Of a DNA stretch of 64,000 nucleotides, positions 49,060 through 61,000 are shown one piece after another. Position 1 is the stretch's first letter. Every line of letters starts with the position of its first letter. Both the position numbers and the translations under genes were made by a program. The stretch comes from Apostichopus japonicus (Eukaryota; Echinodermata; Holothuroidea; Aspidochirotida; Stichopodidae): the NCBI RefSeq assembly GCF_037975245.1, contig NC_092579.1, positions 18,806,678 through 18,870,677 on the forward strand. Direction: 5' to 3'. The notes beneath the pieces are model-generated. The model saw nothing but the letters and a program-made list of their open reading frames with translations, searched no databases and was not told where the DNA came from.

Positions 49060-52000
49060 CTGAAAATTGAAAGCAAGTAAAATATTAATATAATTAGTCG
49101 TATGAGTACATTCAACAACAAAAGACTTGACTGGGAAATTAATAAACAAGATATGAAAAGGAATTATAGAAAAAAATCACTCTTTTCACCATTTGTTTAT
49201 AATTTCTCAGTCAGTTTTTCGTCATTGTATTACTTACATATGTGCATTAAACGATGAAATTGTTTTGAAATCCATACTCCGACACTCTCTGGATTGCATA
49301 GGATGAAAGTGGTTAATAGTATGCAAGGTACTGCGGTGTCTGGCCTGGTGACCTCCCCCTCCCACCTCCCCCCCCCCCAGGACCACCTTGCAAAGAAATG
49401 GGATATAGGAATTTCCAGCAACCATGGGCTGCATAGCTCTGTTGATAAATCCCAGGGCTTGTAATCACCTGGTTTCAATCTCCCTTCTATCCAACCATAT
49501 CTTTGCTAATTTCAAATCAATCTATTTTAAACAATTTGTTAATTCATTCTAATCTAATCATCATCCAACATCACACATCCATAGTCACTAGGGTCTAGGG
49601 GACTATAAAATTAAGCTCTAAAGTTATTATAAATAAACATTTATTGTTCCATCTGTTCAGATTCAATTCCATGCCATTATTCCCTTAATATTCAATTCCA
49701 TAACCATACAGATTTTATCAATGAATTATCAAGGAGACATCCTTGTCTTTCAACAAGTGTTTCCATGACGATTGCTTTGGAGTAAACAAAAGTGTCAAAA
49801 TCAAATGAAATCAGCATTTATGCCAGATCGGTAGAGTGCATGACTCACATTCTTGAAGTCACATGTTTCAATCCCCTACTAGAAAGAATTTTTTCTTTCA
49901 AAATCCTAAATTACATTTAATTTTATACGACGAAGACTCACTCAGGGAATTTCAAGAGATTGACATATTCTGTGGATCTGCTCCTGATAATCATCTTCTC
50001 TTCTGCTCCAATCTTGTTGCTCTTGTTCATCTGTTGTGAGACCTTGGTCAAGCACAAGATGACTCGAGGAATCAGGTTCTGGCACTGGGATGCTAGCTGA
50101 ATAACAGAGACAAGATGAAAAATCAAAATGACCGTTGAAACGTTCACTGGGATTCAATGACAACAGAACAGCGAGACCTAGAGCATTCATTTATTCATTC
50201 ATTATTCTTTATTCCAGTGTAAATTTACAGAAAATTTATAAATAGGACAAATATAAATCATCAACAAAATGGAAATTTAAAAAATTCAATAATTATTAGA
50301 AAACAGAACATCAAGAATACAGGTTAAGACAAATAAATGTTTAAGAGATTAAGAAATTAATAAACCATAAAATATGTTACAAAAATTATTATTGCAATTT
50401 CTCAAAGTTTGAGTTTTTGGAATGCTGGGGAGACCCACTAGGAGCAGACAGCTTGATTGTAACAAGATAAATATTTAGGTTAGATTCACGGTGTATCCAA
50501 TGATGACTTGTTCAGAATAACGCACTTAACAACCCCCAAAAGACTGTTAGATGTTATCATACAAAACTGTGTAAGAGGTTTCATCTCCCATAAAATAGCA
50601 GGATTCTCTTTCACATATACTGCTGATTTTTAGCAGACAAGTTTTCCAATAAGAAGGGTGGGAATGACACCTGAGTTTTTATTTTAGTTTTCTTGCCAAA
50701 CAGCCGACATGCATGTAAAAGGTCACCCCATGTCGTTCTCCAGACTGCCACTTATTGTCCCCATCTGATGGTTGAGCGTGTACCTCTGGACCAATCTCTT
50801 AATTCCCAATTTGCAAAACCAGAAATACCAACTCCACAGAACCCTCCACACAACAACACTGCAAAGCAGCAATTTTGATATGGTCAAGGGAATCTGGTTC
50901 CTGGTTTCTTTGAAACATGAACCTCACCGTGATGGAGTGGACATTGGAGACTCTTAACAGCTACACCACACCTTCATTCTCTGAAACACCACAGACATAT
51001 GAAGAATGATGATTGATAACTATGGAAGACTTACTTTGGCAAGAGTTGACATCATTGTAGCCACAAGTTCCACTGAGTTGCTTTCAATTGGTGAATCGGA
51101 TGCTTGAAGGTTCATTGAGTTCTCATAGAACAGAGCTTCTAATGTCTATTGTGTTGGGGGAGGGGGAGGGGAAGGGGAGGGGGGCGGATGGGGAGGGGGA
51201 GAGAAAAGACAAATACCATGTGTGACAATAGAATGTACCGGTGTAGAGATATAACAGGTGCAATAAAGAATAGTTGAAGAACAAAACTTAAACAGGTGTA
51301 GAAGTAGACTAGTGGTGACAAAGATAAAGTATAAAACTAAAATGAAAACATGTGCAAAAATAGTACATGTGTATCATACAAAAACAAAAAAGCAATACAG
51401 GTGTAGAAACGAAACATTTTAACTTCTATTGAGACATTTCTGTTGTTAAAATACAGAACATGTTCTTCATTTGATACTGTCATTTGTTTTGTATAATTCT
51501 TAGTGTCATCCTTGAACTGATATCAACAGCCAGAGTCTTGCCATAACTCATTGAAACTGCTCTTAGCAGGCTGGGTTTTTTTTTTTTTCACTTCGTACCT
51601 CATAGTACTTCTGTATGAATTCTGTCGTACATCTTATATCGTGGGCCGGGGAGGAATACTCTCCGATGATCCAAACCTAGAGTGGAAAGGAGAAAAACAA
51701 AATATGAAAACTTAAATTGTTAGAAATAGAATCAACCCATATTTCACAAAATTTCTACTTGATTCAATGCTTGTTCCAGAAGAAAGTTAGAAATAGAATC
51801 ACCATTCAACCCATACACAAAAATTTCTTCTTGATCCAGTGCTTGTTTCAAGCCAGTGTCAAAACACAGATAAGAAAAAAACCAAACGATAAAAGATGGA
51901 AAGCGGGTAAGTGTAACAATGAAGTGGGTAAGTGTAACAATACAATTCTTTACCGTTAGAACATTAGTCGGATATTAACCAGATACTCACAACCTACTGT

Positions 52001-55000
52001 GATGTAATATTTTTAATCACTGGAGATGTAAACATCAGCGTTTGTTGGTCATATAAAAATTAAAACAATCTGTACATGAGTATATCTGTAATGGTAGACA
52101 GCTGAGGATGTATTATAATTCCTACAAGGCCAGACACTATTTATAATACATGTTAATGTTTGGGATTTCAGACCTTCCATGCAAACGAGTTGGGATGACT
52201 TTTATAAAAGACTCGCATCACACACTCATTTTGACCTATTTAATATGAGGATGTATTATAATTCTCAGTCTCTATTTATAGTAAATGTTAATGTTAGGGA
52301 TTTCAGACATTCCATGAGAACTTTGACATGAGCCTTGCATCACGCACTTATTTTGACCTATTTAATAGCTAGGATAGGATTCACTCTGGAGATCCTTTTT
52401 CATGAGCCTCGCATCATGCACTCTTTTTGAATGATTTAATAGCTAGGATAGGATTTACTCTGAAGGTCCGATCTTTCTCTTAATGGTAATGTTAATTGAT
52501 AGATTTTATGCTGAATTAATGAAGAAATTTACATTAGTGATTAATTTTATATGCTATATTATTCGCTTGAACGTTAGGATTATCTGATTCTACATTTCCT
52601 CTATATTTTCAAAGTAGCGGTTCCTACGACAGGACAGGACCATGGTCAAAATGGTCAAAACACGGTTGTCACATGATCATCACCTGTTCACCCAGTCGCG
52701 AGGTAAATGGCTAACATTGAATAAACGCACACAGAGTAGTTATGTGTGTGATGAAACATGTACATCAGCCATGAACTCACACCTACCCATGGACCTTTAT
52801 TGACTCTTACTGGTCTCCTGAAACTACAATCCTCAATTATCTGTCAGACTTACTCTGCATCTGTAATTTTATCTATCTTGAGTGAATAAGGTTCTTTCAA
52901 AGGCACTAGTAAAAGAGTATAAGTGTGACTTGCTAAGGTTTTTTGAAAGTTCTACTAAAATTGGGAGTTTCCAGGGTTCAATATCACTTTAGACCAGCCT
53001 CACATTTTATTCCCCAAGACTGCCATCAGAGAGGGAGGCCTATTGGTTAGAAATGACCGAACTTACTTCCTATACAAGTATAAAAAAACAGAAAGGAGAG
53101 AAAGAGATGCATATTGTAAGGTACGGGGGTGAAGAACTTCAGCATGAGCTAAACGAAAGGGTGTGGGGGTGAAAGGGTAAGGGGTGGAAGGGTGCATGGG
53201 GGCAGTGAGGCTGGGGAGGGATTGTTAGAGTTTACTGGCCTCCATCTTACCAACTGTATAAAAATATTTTCTCTGCCCTCCATATTCTTTGGTGTACTCA
53301 AAGAATCCAAGAGCTCCCTCTGTTGGTCGACGACCAGGGCCGGATGTTTCTTGAAAATTTCGAGAAGTTGACTGGCCAGAATGCTGAGTAGAGAAAGAAA
53401 ATACAAGAGGGGTTTGGCAATTTTGGGAGAAGACCGTTAATACCTCATCTCTTGATTAGATTGTTCAAAATGACTTAATAAAACACTGTATGAACTGTGT
53501 CATTTAGGATGAAATAAAGGAGAAAAAGATCAAAATGAGAACTGGCAAATGGCCAGGTTCTCCCCCCAACCACCCCCCCCCCAACCCCACCAACATTAAC
53601 TCAGCAACAACTACATACCAGCAGTAGATAATAGTAGATGCCTCTTTTAATATATTACCTAAAGTATTATATTATATTACCTATATACCTATATATATAT
53701 ATACCTATATATATTACCTACATATATATTACCTATATATATATATTACCTATATATATTTACTTATAAATATATTTTACCTATTACATGAGGTTTGTTA
53801 ATGCCTAAATCAGACACCAAGACTGGACTCACCCGTGGATTTCTTCCCTGTACCCTTGTATGCCATATACCAGTGAAGTCCTCTCTATGATGACGGGTAC
53901 CAGATTGGTCATGAGGTCATACTCTGCATACTCACAGACAGTATTGAAGAAAACCCTGTCATAGACCAGACATACAATCATATCATCTGCTATTATATTC
54001 TGCTACTATTTCATTACTTTATATTATACTGCTTACTAATTCAGTTTCATCACAAGGTCTATTGACCCAAGTTTAACGATGTAAGTTAACTTAAAAAATG
54101 TTTTTTTAAATTGGCAAACAATTATTACTTAAACATATGTAAACAAGCTAAACGAAGAACAAACCGCCCAATTCAAGTAATCATTCATGTGAATCAGGCC
54201 TCAAATTTACCCAGACGAGACTGACGGCAATTTATCGACTGTGCTTTCTACCACATGCTGTAATGCCCTTTTAAAAACCTCCCTTATATCAAGTTGCGGT
54301 AAGTGCCCGCATAATTATCTCGAACGCGGCTAAAAAATTGTGTCCGAAACGCCAGCGGCACTTGGGCAAGAAAGCAGTCAAGAAGCAGCTGAAAGAAGCA
54401 ATTAAAGATCTAGTCGTATAGATTTACATACAATCAATCAATCAATCATGATTAGTTCCTGTTTTCTGTCATGTCTGTACATGCTTTCTCTCGCTTTTTC
54501 AAAATTGGACTTGGGGCCTTTCAAATTTTGGAAAAATTGCCTTGGTGCCCTTTGGAACAATAAAACATTGCTGTGGTACCCAACCATTTCCCTGAACATC
54601 CAAGGCAATTTTTAACTCACCCCCACCCCCACCCCCCCCTCCAAAAAAAAGTGCTTTGCCCTTGCCAGAAAAGTTGTCAGAAAGTCAATCCTCATATCGA
54701 ACCCTGATATAAAGTATGACTATGTAAGGAAATGCAAATGAAATCCAAGTTCCATTAACATATAACCATCATAATCTTTTCCTATTACAATCTACCCTGT
54801 TTGTTACAACAATGAAAATATAAAGGAATGTCTAATTGGTGTCCTTTCAGAACGTTACTATTATAGATTACCGATATCCTCCTGTGATAATTTGAACAGT
54901 GTTCAGGTTATTATGACTATACTAAGACCAGCTTTCTGTAGTATGTAGTTATACAATGAGACACAAACCCAACTATCAACTTTAGTTTATATGACAGAGA

Positions 55001-58000
55001 TCTTTGTCATGAACATCTTCATGAAAAAATAGACTTAGAGAAATCTTGCTCCAATTGGGAGATATCTTACTGAGCCATGAGATAATTCAAACACATGTCG
55101 CTGGATGATGTCATGCTTTGATTCTACTCTAGTCTTCTAGCCTTGTGTGTGTGTGTGGTACATTTATACACCTCTGATATCTAACAAATGGAAAAAGAAC
55201 TTTTCCTAGCTGTTTTAGGGAAATTGTTTCATCTAAGTTAACCTCTACCACATTGACTAAAGAAGTTGTCTGGGTTTTGCATGATGCGTCTCTCCTTCTA
55301 ACAAATTTTTGGATGATGATCGTTAAGAATATTTAGCCGACCTTACCTGAGTAAGACTAGAACAGACTCTGCTGTATATAACACTCTTGGATGTGTGGAC
55401 ATTGAGGACAGGAGACTGTGAAGAATCTGTAATCTGAATAGGAGAACAAAAAGAAACCAAAGTGGATTAATTTTTATCCCACACACCTTCAACTTTATCC
55501 TGCCAGTTACTAACTGTATATCAACAAGAGAGGGACCGTGAGGGGTGAGGGTGGGTGGGGGCAAGGGGACAAAGTCCTGGGGCACTGGGTCAATAAAGGG
55601 TAACTCATCTTCATGATTTAATAAAGGAAACGTAGAGGCTTCAAAGAGGGGGTCAGGTGACATGAAAGTTCACAGGCCCAACCTGGCAATCAACACGAAT
55701 GGTAACTACAAAGTGACTGTAAACAATTCTTCCTGTGCCAAATTGTTTTTTAAGAATTGATAAATTCCAACTTACTTATTTATCGTATCTCCCTGGCCTC
55801 CTTTCGCTCTCAGCACAAAGTTGAACCAGGGTTTATTCTCTGGCTTCTGCATCAAGTCAACAGATTTAACCCAATCAGGTTTGATATCTGTCAAGACTGG
55901 GTTAATTGCCAGCAGCTCGGACCTTTTATGGAACTCCAGGGCTGCCGTTGTGCATGGCAGGTCAAGCAGAGTGTGGAACATCTGTGATGATAAAAGAAGA
56001 ATATTAACTTATCCATACACACTGTCAAACAGTAATCATAGGGAGAAACAGAACTTTAGAAAATGATACACTTATACACTTAACTTTAGGCATCGTTGAT
56101 ATTTGTCTAAAATAAACCCAACAAATGATTCAGGTTTACCTGAAAATCAGATTGTCACATTGATATTGGTAAATTTTTTGCTACAACTCAATACTAAAAT
56201 ACCATTAAAACACTAACCAGTGAAGTATCATCAAATAATTTTTTTTCTATTTCCTCTTAATTTTATAAATTTTGATTCTCATGTGATGGGTCGCATGGCC
56301 TCCACAAAAACTACAACAGCCAACTCCATTACAGTGTTCCACATCATCAACAGGTATTGATTAGTTACTTTTACTGACATCATCTAGCATATCATTGGAA
56401 TGACCAAGATTATAACAAAAACTCTAAGTCTGCCCATAAATATGCAGAATATATTTGCATATTTGTCCTCATGAATAAACAGTAACACAAACTGATGAAT
56501 TACATTCACAGAAGCTCGTCAAAGTTATCAAAGGATGGACTAGATCCACAAGAACACACTTCCTTGGCAGATATCCTTCACAAAGCAGAACATTTCCTAT
56601 GGATATATCCTAGTGAGGATGTGGATAGTTGGGTTGAACTAACAGTCTGTCTCATGAATATGCAGTAAATAATTTAATGTATGCTTCATGAATATACAGT
56701 ACCTCTATTGATGTAGTCTGAGATATCATCGCAGGAAGAATTTCAATATAATCTCCTAGGAAGGTTCTCGGATTCCATGCCAAGATCTGGAATAAGTAAA
56801 ACAGGGCAAATGTTAAATTCTCTGCTTATGAAACCATACATAACATGCAATAAATTTTCTCACAGTGAAGTTAAATATAAAAGTTCATTGGACAATAATC
56901 TGTGACATAACAAAGGTTTGACACAAACTGCCTTTGTTATGCTTTCGTTTTTCCCCTTAATTTTGGGCTCAAAAAAGTAAAAATATAATCATTGGTGATT
57001 CTGATGTGGTGGCTTTCATCAAACCTGAGCACCACTAAAAGAAGATATGACTTGCTAAATAGAGTTATACAATATTTTCAAGGTTTGACAAAACAGGTTC
57101 TTCCACTCATAATATCAGTAATGTTTTTAGCTTAAGAATGCTATTATCGCAAAACGTGATCCTTTACATCTTTATTACAAGGTTAGTCACTTCATAAAAC
57201 ATGCCAGAAGAAGAGATATCTTTACTACAGCTTTCTTAGATTCGTCAGCACTTTTAATAACTTAGAAGACTGCTCAGAATAAGATGGCCAACTGATCAAA
57301 CTAAGCTTAAACATTGTGTGAAGGTTAAAAATAAAATTGATTCAACTTGATTTTATCACCCAAGCAAATGTGATTTGACCATAGGTACAATTAACCAAAC
57401 CAAGACCAAACCAAGTAAGACATATGAAATATAAATATGGAAGAACAACCAGACTTGATAGTAATTCTATCCATGCTGGTTTATTTTGCCAAAGCTTTTT
57501 AACATTCCAGACATTTTCTAGAGTATTACCTTTAAGAGATTAGGGAAGAACTGCTCCAAAATTAAAGTCTTGTAACAGAGTTTTTCAAGGTTGTCATGGA
57601 GGAAAGTGACCGCATCGAAGGCGAAGAACGGATCCTTATAGAGGTTACCGATTACTTTTTCGAAGAAGTCCTCCAGGGCAGCCTGGGCATTGAAGACGAC
57701 ATTTTCACCTGTGGATGGGTGCAGAAAAAGAAAATGACTATTAACGTAGGGATATCGCAAGGAGCATGAACAGAGCTTGTATTAACAGGAATATAGGCCA
57801 AAACATTTGTTAATTGGACTTTTTGTGACATTTCATAATATTAAGGGTATTTGATCACTGGAATCTTCAGAGACAGTGGCTCACATGCTCTTGGGAAAAG
57901 AGAGGGACGATTCATTCAGTCACAAAGAGAGGGACGATTCCTTCAGTCACTGCATCGGACAAGGAAGACATTTCTTGAACGACATTACCACAAACTACAG

Positions 58001-61000
58001 ACGTGCAAACTCATGTTTAACATGTAGCATAGCACGGGAGTCATAAACAGGTTTACTTGAGCGACGAATGGTTCCTCACCGTAGTTGATAAAGAATTGCA
58101 GAGCAGCTAGGACGGCCCTTGGATAGGTTGTACTGCCCTCTGTAACTTCGCTGTGGAATGTTTTGATAGCTGGAAAGAGCTTTGGAATCAAGGTTGGATC
58201 CAAGCTACAAAGAAGATCTAAAGTGAAGATAGCTTCAGTAGCACACTGTGAAGAATGAGAGAGAAAAACAGTTCTATGAAACACAACAGGGGGAAGGAGT
58301 CAATGTATGGATTAGGGGGTGGGGGATAAGGGAGAGAGGATCAAGGGAAGAGTGATACATGGGAAGGGATCAATGGAAGTGAGATCAAGCAGAGGAAATT
58401 AATGTAAGGGATCAGCAGAAGTAGGATCAAGGAGAGGGATTAAGGGAAGGGGACATGAGGACAGGACCAAGGAAGGGATCACAGAATGGGAAATCAAGGG
58501 CACAGGATCAAGAGGGGATCAAGGAGAGGGGATTAAGGGAAAAGAGCTATATGCATCACTGATTACAGTTTGTTTTGGTGAAGGTGCATAATCCATCTAC
58601 CTAGAAATATTCAGGTGTTAGCTTAACAACAATTCAGTTTTTATCCACTCTTATTGTACTCACAAACCTGACTTCAAATTTCTGCTCAATTAATAACAAC
58701 TGTAAAATGCAAAAATTTATCATAAAATGAAACTGGATTATTAATTTACTGTTACAAACATTTATAAACCAGATCATTAACATTTTCTAAAAATGTGCTT
58801 TGGATATGTTATGCAAACAAATTAAACCAAAACCAGAAGTTAAAGAGTTTGATTATTTAAATGTTTGCCAAATGGTGTAGAAAGAGGTAGCTTCCACTCT
58901 AGTGGTTATTCCAACTAGCATGTCTTTGTCAGGGAATGGTGGGGGGGGGGGGGTACATGGCAATCAAAATTAAGTTTCTTGTTGTGGTAACCCTTAATTG
59001 GTTTGGATAAAAATTATCTAAATTATTCAGTTCAATTTAAAAGTTGACAGAATCCTGAGATTTATTTGTAAATTTCAATCAGTGTAGATGATAAATGAAA
59101 GAGAAGTTCATTTATTTATGAAAGCTAAGCTTAGAATACTTACCGCATGGAGAAGTTCCACATCGTAGGATTTTGAGGGTCCTGAAAAGCAAAAACATGT
59201 ATGTCAAACTGGCGTATTTTAAACACAGAAATGAAAAAAATATCAAAACTGCTTGAGACTATTTAAAGAATAAAACAAAAAGGAAGTTAAGAAATGAACA
59301 GAAATGATTTAAATTTATAACAAGATCAGAGTGAGGAGAACAAAAAGGGAAAGTAAAGTTCAAAATAAGAATAAAACTTTGCTAAGGGGAGGGAACAATG
59401 ATGGCAAAATAATGGTTCGAGGCAGGTCAACAAAGATGACGTGCAGCATTTCCGTCAGTTTAAACAGCAGAATACATGAAGTCACTTCTTGAGCACTGGT
59501 CAAGCACTGTCAGACAATATTCACAGGCTTTATGAATACATGAACTCACTTCTTGAGCACTGGTCAAGCACTCTCAGACAATATTCACAGGCTTTATGAC
59601 TTTATGAACTCACTTCTTGAACACTGGTCAAGCACTCTCAGACAATATTCACAGGCTTTATGAATATATGAACTCACTTCTTGAGCACTGGTCAAGCACT
59701 CTCAGACAATATTCCAAGGCTTTATGAATATATAAAACTCACTTCTTGAGCACTGGTCAAGCACTCTCAGACAATATTCACAGGCTTAATGAATATATGA
59801 ACTCACTTCTTGAGCACTGGTCAAGCACTCTCAGACAATATTCACAGGCTTTATGAATATATGAACTCACTTCTTGAGCACTGGTCAAGCACTCTCAGAC
59901 AATATTCACAGGCTTTATGAATATATGAACTCACTTCTTGAGCACTGGTCAAGCACTCTCAGACAATATTCACAGGCTTTATGAATATATGAACTCACTT
60001 CTTGAGCACTGGTCAAGCACTCTCATACAATATTCACAGGCTTTATGAATTTATGAACTCACTTCTTGAGCACTGGTCAAGCACTCTCAGACAATATTCA
60101 CAGGCTTTATGAATATATGAACTCACTTCTTGAGCACTGGTCAAGCACTCTCAGACAATATTCCCAGGCTTTATGAATATATGAACTCACTTCTTGAGCA
60201 CTGGTCAAGCACTCGCAGACAATATTCCCAGGCTTTATGAATATATAAACTCACTTCTTAAGCACTGGTCAATCACTCTCAGACAATATTCACAGGCTTT
60301 ATGAATATATGAACTCACTTCTTGAGCACTGGTCAAGCACTCTCAGACAATATTCCCAGGCTTTATGAATATATGAACTCACTTCTTGAGCACTGGTCAA
60401 GCACTCGCAGACAATATTCCCAGGCTTTATGAATATATAAACTCACTTCTTGAGCACTGGTCAAGCACTCTCAGACAATATTCACAGGCTTTATGAATAT
60501 ATAAACTCACTTCTTGAGCACTGGTCAAGCACTCTCAGACAATATTCACAGGCTTTATGACTTTATGAACTCACTTCTTGAACACTGGTCAAGCACTCTC
60601 AGACAATATTCACAGGCTTTATGAATATATGAACTCACTTCTTGAGCACTGGTCAAGCACTCTCAGACAATATTCCAAGGCTTTATGAATATATAAAACT
60701 CACTTCTTGAGCACTGGTCAAGCACTCTCAGACAATATTCACAGGCTTAATGAATATATGAACTCACTTCTTGAGCACTGGTCAAGCACTCTCAGACAAT
60801 ATTCACAGGCTTTATGAATATATGAACTCACTTCTTGAGCACTGGTCAAGCACTCTCAGACAATATTCACAGGCTTTATGAATATATGAACTCACTTCTT
60901 GAGCACTGGTCAAGCACTCTCAGACAATATTCACAGGCTTTATGAATATATGAACTCACTTCTTGAGCACTGGTCAAGCACTCTCATACAATATTCACAG

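Noticed and set aside
49234-49478. Minus-strand frames of 66 and 82 codons
   Set aside because: They lie in the last AP5Z1 intron, include G-run translations, and have no similarity.
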